Source: an uncultured Blautia sp.
GTDB lineage: Bacteria > Bacillota > Clostridia > Lachnospirales > Lachnospiraceae
Length of the DNA: 15,116 nt
NCBI RefSeq assembly: GCF_934371575.1
Contig: NZ_CAKRNY010000066.1
Location: forward strand, 1 to 15,116
Reading direction: 5' to 3'
The position numbers and the translations under genes were made by a program. This document shows, piece by piece, positions 1 through 7,016 of this stretch; the stretch's first letter is position 1, and each line of letters opens with the position of its first letter. A model generated the notes under the pieces. That model saw only the letters and a program-made list of their open reading frames with translations. It ran no database searches and was not told the DNA's origin.

Positions 1-101
1 TTTCAGCATTTTTTTATTTGTCTGAACGTATTTTAACATCTTTCCTATAAAATCTGTGTTAAGATTTTTATTTTTTTGAAAAAAACATTTATTTCAGGCT
101 G

Positions 102-329
102 TTAAACAAGAAACTCCTTAAAAACATTATCAACTATTTTTTCATCATCCATATCTGCCACAAGCTCTAATGGCATTTCCAGGTCAAGACTGAAGATTCC
201 CATAATAGATTTTGCATTTACATAATATTTTCCACTGATTAAATCCATATCACAATCGAATTTAGAACATAACTTATTAAATGTATCAACATCTTTCATA
301 TTCTCAATTCTAACTTTACGTTTTACCAT
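102..329 (-). CDS. HPr-like protein lacking the active-site histidine (Crh-like)
   Basis: A 75-residue protein with the fold signature of the PTS phosphocarrier HPr. The best match is the loop AKSIMGIFSLDL at residues 39-50, equivalent to the KSIMGVMSL stretch around regulatory Ser46 of HPr; the serine is S41 here. The usual GxHARP motif carrying the phosphotransfer histidine is absent: residues 8-16 read IENMKDVDT, and the protein has no histidine at all. It therefore cannot act as a normal PTS phosphocarrier. By analogy with Bacillus Crh, which also lost the histidine and kept Ser46, a regulatory role is conceivable, but that is inference. An AAAGGAGA ribosome site lies 9 nt before the ATG. 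The start is only 17 nt past the GH43 stop codon, so it is probably the last gene of the xylosidase operon. Family assignment is fairly sure; function is unknown. Confidence 0.8.
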   Translation of the reverse strand: MVKRKVRIENMKDVDTFNKLCSKFDCDMDLISGKYYVNAKSIMGIFSLDLEMPLELVADMDDEKIVDNVFKEFLV

Positions 330-346
330 TTCTCATTTCTCCTTTA

Positions 347-1996
347 TCATTTTATATCCACAGTTTCATCTGCCACATATTCAAAGAAATCAAAATCAGC
401 TGTGTGCTGATGAAGCATACGGTCGCCACAGGTGATTCCTACGAAAGTTCCTGTAAATTCACCAAACTCAGAATACTCATCCGAAAATTTCGTAGTATCA
501 AAGCATGGTCCGATTTCTTTATAGGTATCTCCATCCAGCGACCACTTAAAGCAGGATTTTCTGCCCTTTATCTCCAGCCGCATCCAGATGTCCTGTCCAT
601 CTTCCACAAAAGTCCTTGCTTCCGGAAATTCCCGTTTTATTCCATTTTCCACCTGCATAACAGAAATCGCACTGTGATTCAGCGTATCGCTGAAATATTT
701 ATACAAATATACAAAATTCATATTATCATAATAAAGGATCAAACCAGCTGTATGCTGGTAACTCAGCGGAGTAAAATCAACCTTTGTCGTTACCACTGCC
801 TGTACACTTGTCAGCTTTCTTGCCAAAATACTTGTCTTATTCAAAGAGCAGCCGGATTCCTGACCACGCAGGCGAATCCAGCCTGGTCTTGCTTTCAGGT
901 CAACAAAAGTCACAGGATCAATGCGAGGCGCATAATAACCGATTCCAAGAGTTTCAGAATCAAAGTCATCCCTCTGCGGAAGCTTTTTCACCGGATACCC
1001 GGGAAGCTTACTCTCCTCCACAAACTCCTGGGCCATATTGCCTCCATTTTCCATTCGAAGCCAGCCATCCTCTGTCCATTTCATACGCTGAATGGCAGTT
1101 TCACGGCCAAGAGTGCAGCGAAGCTCTGGAACAAAAGGTCTGGAAGTGAGATGTACCAGCCAGGTTTCTCCGTTCGGAAGATCCACATAACTGGCATGAC
1201 CGGATTTCTGAAGCTTACTCTCCGGATTATAATAGCGAGGCTTCAAGTGATCCCAGTCGGCACGCTCGTTATGATTTTCCGGAACAGAAGTTACAATTGG
1301 GTTACATGGATCAGCCTCATATGGTCCCCATACATTTTCAGAACGTCCCATTGTCACGCTATGATAATAGCCCGTTCCGCCTTCAGCACACATTATATAG
1401 TAGTAATTCCCACGCTTAGTCAGATGAGGCGCCTCAATACAACCACGGTCTGTACCTCCTCTCCAGAAAGCTTTTGGCATTCCCACTACTTTTTTCTGTG
1501 CCGGATCATATTCTACAATGCAGATGGGACCCGGTTTCTCGTATTCTGTTCTTGTCTCCCATTCAAGAGCCACAATGTATTTTTTGCCGTCATCATCATG
1601 AAACATAGAAGCATCAAAACCGGAAGAATGAAGATAAACCGGTTCACTCCAGGGTCCGCGCAGATCTTTTGCTGTGATCAGATAGTTATCTACATCAAAA
1701 TATCTGGCATTCATAGAATTCATAACACCATATACTACATAAAACAGATCATCTGCTTCACAGTAGGTCAGGCAAGGTGCCCAGATTCCTTTTGCACTTG
1801 GCAGCTTTTTTAGGTCAGGATCTTCCGCATTGGTAAGAGCATGGGAATACAGCTCCCAGTTTTTCATATCCTTTGAATGATAAATTGGAATGCCCGGAAA
1901 CCACTCGAAGGAAGAAACTGCAATGTAGAAATCATCACCCTTCCGGCAGATACAGGGATCGGCATGAAAGCCTGGTAAAATTGGGTTCTGGATCAT
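347..1996 (-). CDS. GH43 beta-xylosidase (non-reducing-end xylan 1,4-beta-xylosidase type)
   Basis: A 549-residue intracellular glycoside hydrolase, without signal peptide, expected to remove xylose from xylo-oligosaccharides; alpha-L-arabinofuranosidase activity is the main alternative. The N-terminal five-bladed propeller spans about residues 1-310. The three GH43 acidic residues are visible: general base D13 in GFHADP, pKa modulator D128 in GFDASMF, and general acid E188 in CIEAPHL. From about residue 335 to the end there is a concanavalin-like beta-sandwich typical of GH43 xylosidases of about 535-550 aa. An in-frame ATG exists at 2011, but it lies inside the Shine-Dalgarno GGAGG, so the start at 1996 is preferred; it also begins with the family-typical IQNPILPGFHADP. 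It follows the GPH transporter by about 21 nt and precedes the HPr-like gene by 17 nt, supporting one operon. Specificity is inferred from family and context only. Confidence 0.9.
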   Translation of the reverse strand: MIQNPILPGFHADPCICRKGDDFYIAVSSFEWFPGIPIYHSKDMKNWELYSHALTNAEDPDLKKLPSAKGIWAPCLTYCEADDLFYVVYGVMNSMNARYFDVDNYLITAKDLRGPWSEPVYLHSSGFDASMFHDDDGKKYIVALEWETRTEYEKPGPICIVEYDPAQKKVVGMPKAFWRGGTDRGCIEAPHLTKRGNYYYIMCAEGGTGYYHSVTMGRSENVWGPYEADPCNPIVTSVPENHNERADWDHLKPRYYNPESKLQKSGHASYVDLPNGETWLVHLTSRPFVPELRCTLGRETAIQRMKWTEDGWLRMENGGNMAQEFVEESKLPGYPVKKLPQRDDFDSETLGIGYYAPRIDPVTFVDLKARPGWIRLRGQESGCSLNKTSILARKLTSVQAVVTTKVDFTPLSYQHTAGLILYYDNMNFVYLYKYFSDTLNHSAISVMQVENGIKREFPEARTFVEDGQDIWMRLEIKGRKSCFKWSLDGDTYKEIGPCFDTTKFSDEYSEFGEFTGTFVGITCGDRMLHQHTADFDFFEYVADETVDIK

Positions 1997-2004
1997 CGTA
2001 AAAA

Positions 2005-2009
2005 CCTCC
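2005..2009 (-). promoter_or_regulatory. GGAGG ribosome binding site that fixes the GH43 start
   Basis: On the minus strand GGAGG sits 8 nt before the ATG at 1996. The alternative upstream ATG at 2011 overlaps the first bases of this site and has no site of its own, so the shorter protein is the likely product. Confidence 0.75.
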
Positions 2010-2017
2010 ATTTCATT

Positions 2018-3391
2018 TTAATTATTTTTCGCTGCTCTTTTATGTAAATCACTGATAATTCCTTCAAATTCATCGTCCAGGTGATAAAATCGTAAAATTA
2101 TAAAACATGCGGCAAACACAGCAAGTGGAATCCAGGTGAAACACAGACGAATAGAAAATAAGGCTGACGATGACTGAACTGTTGCGTCTCCCACATAGCC
2201 ACCAATCTGAATAATAATACCCAGAAGTGCTGAACCAATACCATTTCCGATTTTATAACCAAAACTACATGCACTGTTTACAAGCCCTTCTGTACGATGC
2301 CCCGTTTTCCATTCACCGTAATCAATTGTATCTGAAACCATAGCCCACATAGTAGCTCCGCCACAGGCATTTCCAATTCCACGGATAAGACTGGAAATTA
2401 TAATAACCGGCATTGTACTGCCTCCGAATTCAAGAATCAGCATTCCAATGGCAGCAAGAATAAGGCCAAGAGAAAACACATTACGTTTTCCATATTTTTT
2501 TACCAGTCCTGCTATAAAAAACATTGCCACAATCTGAATTGCATTGTAAATACCGTTAATTGTGCTTACCAGATTTTTATCTTCCAAAATATCTTTCGCA
2601 TAATATACAGTTGTTCCACCGTTAATTGCATAATAAAGAAAAAAGAGTGCAAGTACACAGGTCATCATAATCCAATACTTATTTGCAAACAGCGATTTAA
2701 CACCTTCTAACAGGGTGATTTTCTCCATTTCTCCATTAAGTTCAGCAACAGCATGAACTCGTTCTTTAGTTCCAATGAACGTAAGAAGAAACGCCACTAT
2801 AGCAAGCAGACCCAGGATACAGAATGTTTTTGTCCATGCTGCAGCATTATCTCCAAAAAACTCTACCAAAGGTAATGTAACCATATTGATTGTCAAAGTT
2901 CCTGCTGTTGCAAGAAGATTTCTAAAAATACTAAGTACAGATCTTTCATATGGATTTTGAGTCATAAGCGCATTCAAGGATGAATATGGTACATTAATTG
3001 CAGTATATACAACCGTTGAAACAAGGTTATAAGTTATGAATACGTATACCAGTTTCGCTGTGGTGCCAAGAGTTGTTGGTACTGAAAAAAGCAGAACGCC
3101 AGCTAATGCAAACGGCACACATACACGTAATATCCAGACTCTTGCTTTTCCATATTTTGACTTTGTGCGGTCAACAATCATTCCCATAATAATATCGCTG
3201 ATTCCATCAAATATTCTGGAAACCAACATAATAGTTCCAACTGCGGCTGCATTTACTCCGGCATAATCTGTGTAATAGAATAACAGGAATGCTGACATTG
3301 CAGTATAAATAATATTACATCCAAAATCTCCGCATCCGTAGCAGAAACGCTCAAAAAGTAATGCTGGAGTCAGTTTTCTTTTTTCGTTCAT
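2018..3391 (-). CDS. GPH-family (MFS) sugar:cation symporter, XynP/MelB type
   Basis: A 457-residue integral membrane transporter with about 12 hydrophobic segments. The start (residues 8-40, PALLFERFCYGCGDFGCNII), the segment LVSRIFDGISDIIMGMIVDRT at about 55-75 and the C-half motif YGEWKTGHRTEGLVNS are characteristic of the glycoside-pentoside-hexuronide symporters (MelB, XynP, XylP, UidB), which couple sugar uptake to H+ or Na+. Length is normal for the family. GGAG lies 8 nt before the ATG. It is the first gene of the minus-strand operon and is directly followed by the GH43 enzyme, so the likely substrates are short beta-xylosides or arabinoxylo-oligosaccharides. Symporter class is secure; the sugar is inferred from the neighbour. 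Confidence 0.9.
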   Translation of the reverse strand: MNEKRKLTPALLFERFCYGCGDFGCNIIYTAMSAFLLFYYTDYAGVNAAAVGTIMLVSRIFDGISDIIMGMIVDRTKSKYGKARVWILRVCVPFALAGVLLFSVPTTLGTTAKLVYVFITYNLVSTVVYTAINVPYSSLNALMTQNPYERSVLSIFRNLLATAGTLTINMVTLPLVEFFGDNAAAWTKTFCILGLLAIVAFLLTFIGTKERVHAVAELNGEMEKITLLEGVKSLFANKYWIMMTCVLALFFLYYAINGGTTVYYAKDILEDKNLVSTINGIYNAIQIVAMFFIAGLVKKYGKRNVFSLGLILAAIGMLILEFGGSTMPVIIISSLIRGIGNACGGATMWAMVSDTIDYGEWKTGHRTEGLVNSACSFGYKIGNGIGSALLGIIIQIGGYVGDATVQSSSALFSIRLCFTWIPLAVFAACFIILRFYHLDDEFEGIISDLHKRAAKNN

Positions 3392-3447
3392 TAATGTTCT
3401 CCTTTTCCTAAATCTTCTTTAAATGTGTCATTTTTTCAACGCGCTGA

Positions 3448-3476
3448 ATTATCTTATAAATTTATCTTAAATCACT
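3448..3476 (-). promoter_or_regulatory. Putative weak promoter of the xylosidase operon
   Basis: On the minus strand a -10 GATAAT (3448-3453) follows a poor -35 AGTGAT (3471-3476) at 17 nt spacing. A good -10 with a bad -35 is what an activator-dependent promoter would look like, and an AraC-type gene lies divergently next to it. Assigned by eye only. Confidence 0.3.
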
Positions 3477-3505
3477 TGCTAATAGTTTTCCAGATATGAT
3501 AGTAT
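3476..3505 (+). promoter_or_regulatory. Putative promoter of the AraC-type regulator with a dyad over the -10
   Basis: TTGCTA (3476-3481) and TAGTAT (3500-3505) are separated by 18 nt. The dyad AGATA-N6-TATCT begins in the spacer and runs over the -10, giving a candidate autoregulatory operator. The -35 abuts that of the opposing promoter, so one regulator bound here could affect both directions. Confidence 0.4.
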
Positions 3506-3545
3506 CTAATCAATAGGTCGATATTCTCTTTTAGGAGACATCATT

Positions 3546-4436
3546 ATGAAAAAAATACTTACCTCCTCCAACTATGAAATTATCCCTCTCGATACCAGAA
3601 CAAATGTCCGTTTTTATACCTCTGTGGATTCTGGAAGTTATGTTCCACCACATTGGCACGATGCTATTGAAATTATTTATCTGTTTGAGGGTCAATTAAA
3701 AATAAACACAGAAAAAAGCACTCAGATTCTGCATCAGGATCAATGTATACTAATACCGCCTGGTGAAATTCATTCCACTTTATGTGCAACCCCTAATAAG
3801 GCAATTGTATTTCAAATTCCGCAAATTTTTATGGAAAAGTTTATTCCCCATGTGAACGGACTTCATTTTATGCTGGAAGACCCACCACATCTGCCAAGCC
3901 AGACAGATAACCAGCGTCAGAAAACGAAGCTTCGTCAATTAAAAAACAATCTTGAAAAAATGCAGTTTGTTATGAATACAGAACCTGACGGCGCACTATT
4001 ACTGTTTAACAGCCTGCTTTTTGACGTACTTTATCAGCTATATCACAATTTCAGTACCGTCCGGATAGATTCCGCATTAACCAAAAAAAATCAAAATCTG
4101 GAAAGAATAAAACCAGTACTGGATTACATTAACGATAATTACAACAGACAAATCACTCTTTCTGAGATTTCGCAGATTGCCATGTTTGATCCTAAGTATT
4201 TCTGCCGGTTTTTTAAAAAATGTATGGGAACAACATTTCTGGAATACCAGAATGACATCCGTATTTCCCATATTTACCAGGACCTGGTATCCACAAATGA
4301 TAAAATTTCTGTCATTCTGGAGCGCCACGGATTCACTAATTATAAACTGTTTCGAAAAGTTTTTTATGAGCATTTTTGTGCCACACCAACTGAAGTACGT
4401 AAAAATAATTCTGTCTATCAGAAAACCATATTATGA
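3546..4436 (+). CDS. AraC-family transcriptional regulator with N-terminal cupin domain
   Basis: A 296-residue cytoplasmic regulator. The N-terminal cupin/sugar-sensing domain covers about residues 15-95, with the signatures PPHWHDAIEIIYLFEG and ILIPPGEIHST. The C-terminal AraC double helix-turn-helix covers about residues 190-290: the first helix pair is at ITLSEISQIAMFDPKYFCRFFKK and the second at ISVILERHGFTNYKLFRKVF, with the family's PTEVRK end. Such proteins usually bind a sugar and activate adjacent catabolic genes. It is transcribed divergently from the GPH symporter/GH43 operon across 154 nt, making it the obvious local activator, though the ligand is inferred. AGGAGA precedes the start by about 7 nt. 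The response-regulator gene starts 11 nt after its stop, so the two-component genes may be co-transcribed with it. Confidence 0.9.
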   Translation: MKKILTSSNYEIIPLDTRTNVRFYTSVDSGSYVPPHWHDAIEIIYLFEGQLKINTEKSTQILHQDQCILIPPGEIHSTLCATPNKAIVFQIPQIFMEKFIPHVNGLHFMLEDPPHLPSQTDNQRQKTKLRQLKNNLEKMQFVMNTEPDGALLLFNSLLFDVLYQLYHNFSTVRIDSALTKKNQNLERIKPVLDYINDNYNRQITLSEISQIAMFDPKYFCRFFKKCMGTTFLEYQNDIRISHIYQDLVSTNDKISVILERHGFTNYKLFRKVFYEHFCATPTEVRKNNSVYQKTIL

Positions 4437-4437
4437 A

Positions 4438-4442
4438 AGGAG
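4438..4442 (+). promoter_or_regulatory. AGGAG ribosome binding site that fixes the response regulator start
   Basis: AGGAG lies 5 nt before the ATG at 4448. An in-frame ATG at 4433 is upstream of this site and overlaps the AraC stop codon, so the start at 4448, giving the family-typical N-terminus MHILIIEDE, is preferred. Confidence 0.7.
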
Positions 4443-4447
4443 ACAAT

Positions 4448-5122
4448 ATGCACATTTTAATTATAGAAGACGAAGAACAGCTCTGCCGCTCTGTTGCGGA
4501 GGGACTTCGCATAGATGGTTATGAAACAGATATCTGTTTCGATGGAGACGAAGGGCTTTGCCTGTGTATGACAGAAAATTATGACCTGATCCTGCTGGAT
4601 CTGAATCTTCCCGGCACGGACGGTCTGGAAATTCTCCGCCAGTTCCGGGAACACAATACCAATACCCCGGTTCTGATCCTGTCTGCCCGGGATCAGATTG
4701 AAGATAAAGTAAACGGTCTGGATCTGGGAGCCAATGATTATCTTACCAAACCCTTTCACTTTCAGGAGCTGGAAGCCAGGATCCGAAGCCTTACCCGGCG
4801 GAAATTTGTTCAGGAGGATGTATGCCTGAAATGGAATCAGCTTACCTTTGATACCAGAACAAGAGAAGCTTCTGTAAATGGAGTGCCGCTTTCCCTTACC
4901 AGAAAAGAAAGCAGCCTTCTGGAATATTTTCTGCTCCATCAGAACCGGGTCATTTCACCGGAAGAAATGATTGAGCATATTTGGGACGGAAGTGTAAACA
5001 CCTTCAGCAATTCCATCCGTGTGCACATTTCATCTCTTAGAAAAAAACTAAAGGCTGCAATTGGATTTGACCCTATTCAGAATAAAATCGGCCAGGGCTA
5101 TATATTGGAGGAATACAGATGA
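4448..5122 (+). CDS. OmpR/PhoB-family response regulator
   Basis: A 224-residue DNA-binding response regulator, partner of the kinase directly downstream. The receiver domain is about residues 1-115, with the acidic pocket E7/D8, phospho-acceptor D51 in LILLDLNLPGTDG, switch serine S79 in LILSARD and conserved K101 in YLTKPF. The winged-helix output domain is about residues 127-222 and contains LTRKESSLLEYFLLHQNRVIS and the recognition-helix region NTFSNSIRVHISSLRKKL, ending in the usual IGQGYIL hairpin. All catalytic residues are intact. The stop codon overlaps the kinase start (ATGA at 5119-5122), implying translational coupling. The stimulus and target genes cannot be read from sequence. 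Candidates are its own operon and nearby envelope genes, such as the dipeptidase/YfcC pair. Confidence 0.93.
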   Translation: MHILIIEDEEQLCRSVAEGLRIDGYETDICFDGDEGLCLCMTENYDLILLDLNLPGTDGLEILRQFREHNTNTPVLILSARDQIEDKVNGLDLGANDYLTKPFHFQELEARIRSLTRRKFVQEDVCLKWNQLTFDTRTREASVNGVPLSLTRKESSLLEYFLLHQNRVISPEEMIEHIWDGSVNTFSNSIRVHISSLRKKLKAAIGFDPIQNKIGQGYILEEYR

Positions 5123-6336
5123 TAAAAAAACGTTTCCACACCTCACTTCAGCTGAAGCTCACTTTATTGCTGTCCTTACTGATGATCATCTCCTGTGTTC
5201 TTATGTACTTCTTCATCAGCCATTCTGCCGTATCGGGAATGGACGGATTGCAGAATTACATGATCAAGGTGGACCCCCAGGATGGAGATTCCCCCATTAC
5301 CTTTAATGTAGATCCCAAAGCCCTTTTTCCTCAGTTTGAACAGGAAATCCAGGAAACCAAGGAAGATTTTCTTCTCCGAAGTGTTATTGCCACCACGATC
5401 ATTATTCTTCTTTCCAGTGTGTGTACTTATTTTCTTACGAAAAAGACCCTTACACCACTGCAGAAGCTAACCAGCGAAGTCAGTCAGATCCAGGCTCAGA
5501 ACCTTTCCACCCAGCTGGCTGTTCCCAATTCAAAGGATGAAATTGCACAGCTGACCAGCTCTTTCAATGAAATGCTGGCCAGGCTGGACAATGCCTTCAG
5601 TACACAGAAGCAGTTTTCTGCAAATGCAGCTCATGAGCTGCGGACACCACTAGCAGTATTGCAGACCAACCTGGAAGTTTTCGAGAAAAAGCAGGAACCG
5701 GAAATAGTTGAATACAGACAGCTTTTCACTATGATCAAGGAACAGACAGCAAGGCTTTCCCAGCTGGTGGGAACCCTTCTTGACATGACGAATCTGAAAT
5801 CTGTTCCACGAACAGATCAGGTTGCGCTGGAAGAGCTTGTCGATGAGGTGTTCTGCGACCTGGATCCAGTTGCAGAAAAAGCAGGGATTTCTATTCATTT
5901 TGATGACAGCTCCAGTCAGGATTTGTATACTGATGTCCACACGCCTGATGCATCTGCACTTAATAACAATATTCGCAATATCACCGGCAGTTATGTACTT
6001 CTTTATCGTGCAGTCTACAATCTTGTAGAAAATGCCATTAAATACAACCGTCCCAATGGCTCTGTCACAGTTTCAGTGAGGGAGCAAAACGGCCAGGCTA
6101 TGATTCTGGTAAAGGACACCGGCATCGGCATTTCACCTGAAAATCAGAAAAAAATCTTTGATCCTTTTTTCCGTGTAGACAAATCCCGCAGCCGGGCCAT
6201 GGGCGGTGCCGGGCTGGGACTGGCGCTGGTTGACTCCATTGCCCGGGAACACGGTGGCTCAGTAAAAGTATTAGAAAGTAATGAAAAAGGCAGCATAATT
6301 GCACTTATGCTGCCCGTTAGTAGTTTAAAAAATTAA
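5119..6336 (+). CDS. Two-component sensor histidine kinase
   Basis: A 405-residue membrane kinase. Transmembrane segment 1 is about residues 12-33, an extracytoplasmic loop of about 52 residues follows, and transmembrane segment 2 is about 88-106. A HAMP linker spans about 107-160. The HisKA dimerisation domain carries the phospho-accepting H172 in AAHELRTPLAV. The ATPase domain follows, with an N-box NLVENAIKYN (N305), G1 box VKDTGIGI (D333), F-box FDPFFRVDKS and G2 box GGAGLGLAL (362-370). Between about residues 262 and 290 there is an extra Ser/Asp/Asn-rich stretch before YVLLYRAVYNLVENA, where kinases of this type are usually shorter. The start overlaps the response regulator stop. The gene ends tail to tail with the dipeptidase gene, the stop codons overlapping. 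The short loop leaves little room for a classical ligand-binding domain, so envelope or peptide sensing is possible but unproven. Confidence 0.93.
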   Translation: MIKKRFHTSLQLKLTLLLSLLMIISCVLMYFFISHSAVSGMDGLQNYMIKVDPQDGDSPITFNVDPKALFPQFEQEIQETKEDFLLRSVIATTIIILLSSVCTYFLTKKTLTPLQKLTSEVSQIQAQNLSTQLAVPNSKDEIAQLTSSFNEMLARLDNAFSTQKQFSANAAHELRTPLAVLQTNLEVFEKKQEPEIVEYRQLFTMIKEQTARLSQLVGTLLDMTNLKSVPRTDQVALEELVDEVFCDLDPVAEKAGISIHFDDSSSQDLYTDVHTPDASALNNNIRNITGSYVLLYRAVYNLVENAIKYNRPNGSVTVSVREQNGQAMILVKDTGIGISPENQKKIFDPFFRVDKSRSRAMGGAGLGLALVDSIAREHGGSVKVLESNEKGSIIALMLPVSSLKN

Positions 6337-6899
6337 ATTTCATAATCCGAAAACGGTGCCGGATCCGTAGATACATCATAAAAATGCCACCATTCACATT
6401 CATATGCCTGGAAGCCTACGGACTCCATTACTTGTTTCAAATACTCGCCGTTTCTTCTTCCGGTTTCGGAATGACCGGAATAATTCAGTGAAGCGCGTTC
6501 GTCCATAGTGTCAAACGGAGATGGCATTTCGATTTCGTTTCCTTCTTTATCAGTCAATGTGACGTCAACACACATTCCGTTCATATGGGTAGGACGAAAT
6601 TTCTTAATTTTCGTCATATCCGGTGGACGGGCAATGAAGTCATCGTTTGGCATAATTTCCCAGAACCGCTTCTGTGCACGAATGGGACGATAAGCGTCCC
6701 AAATTTTCACCTGGTATCCATCTTTTTCGAAAATTTCCTTCGCTTTTATCAGAATCTGTGCGGTGTGCTCATCCAGCCAGCAGTCCGCTGACTGGTACAC
6801 CTGCACGCCGGTGAAATTATCCGGCGTGGCATATTTCAGATCGATGATAAAATCAGAAGACAGGTCCGTAAGTTTAATTAAGTTTCCTTTTCTTTCCAT
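6333..6899 (-). CDS. ddpX: D-alanyl-D-alanine dipeptidase, VanX/DdpX type (peptidase family M15D)
   Basis: A 188-residue zinc dipeptidase without signal peptide, predicted to hydrolyse D-Ala-D-Ala in the cytoplasm. The VanX residues are all present: R71 in DAYRPIRAQ (the transition-state arginine, also 71 in VanX), zinc ligands H105 and D112 in THMNGMCVDVTL, catalytic base E169 and zinc ligand H172 in CEWWHFY. Length is close to VanX (202 aa). No vanH/vanA ligase genes accompany it, so it is more likely a peptidoglycan-fragment recycling or nutritional enzyme than a vancomycin-resistance component. It lies 114 nt downstream of the YfcC-type transporter on the same strand, suggesting uptake followed by hydrolysis. 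AAAGGT precedes the start by about 8 nt. Its last codon and stop overlap the histidine kinase stop. The dipeptidase assignment is firm; the physiological role is inferred. Confidence 0.9.
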   Translation of the reverse strand: MERKGNLIKLTDLSSDFIIDLKYATPDNFTGVQVYQSADCWLDEHTAQILIKAKEIFEKDGYQVKIWDAYRPIRAQKRFWEIMPNDDFIARPPDMTKIKKFRPTHMNGMCVDVTLTDKEGNEIEMPSPFDTMDERASLNYSGHSETGRRNGEYLKQVMESVGFQAYECEWWHFYDVSTDPAPFSDYEI

Positions 6900-6993
6900 T
6901 AGACTTACCTTTTCAGAACAGTTACCTTTATGTTTTTAAAGTTCACTGGTTATCAAACAATTAATGTTCCTAAAGCTTTTCCTTGAAGTTCCA

Positions 6994-7016
6994 GCGCGTG
7001 TTTGAAAAAGGCTCTA
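6994..7016. repeat. Dispersed repeat copy A (core GCGTGTTTGAAAA)
   Basis: GCGTGTTTGAAAAAGGCTCTA at 6996-7016 matches copy B at 8767-8787 at nearly every position. It overlaps the TAG stop of the YfcC gene and continues into the gap before the dipeptidase. Confidence 0.6.

Noticed and set aside
49..68. Hairpin AAAATCT-N6-AGATTTT as terminator of the xylosidase operon
   Set aside because: The 7-bp stem is almost all A/T and is not followed by a T tract on the minus strand. I see no convincing terminator or gene in 1-101.
404..1813. A 469-codon open frame on the plus strand opposite the GH43 gene
   Set aside because: It lies entirely antisense to a well-supported enzyme gene, its translation is rich in Ser/Ile/His/Cys with no recognisable domain, and no ribosome site supports it. 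It is a coding-strand shadow.
6333..6899. Vancomycin-resistance cluster (VanRS plus VanX)
   Set aside because: A two-component system and a VanX-type dipeptidase adjoin, but they converge rather than form an operon, and no VanH dehydrogenase or D-Ala-D-Lac/D-Ser ligase gene is in the window.
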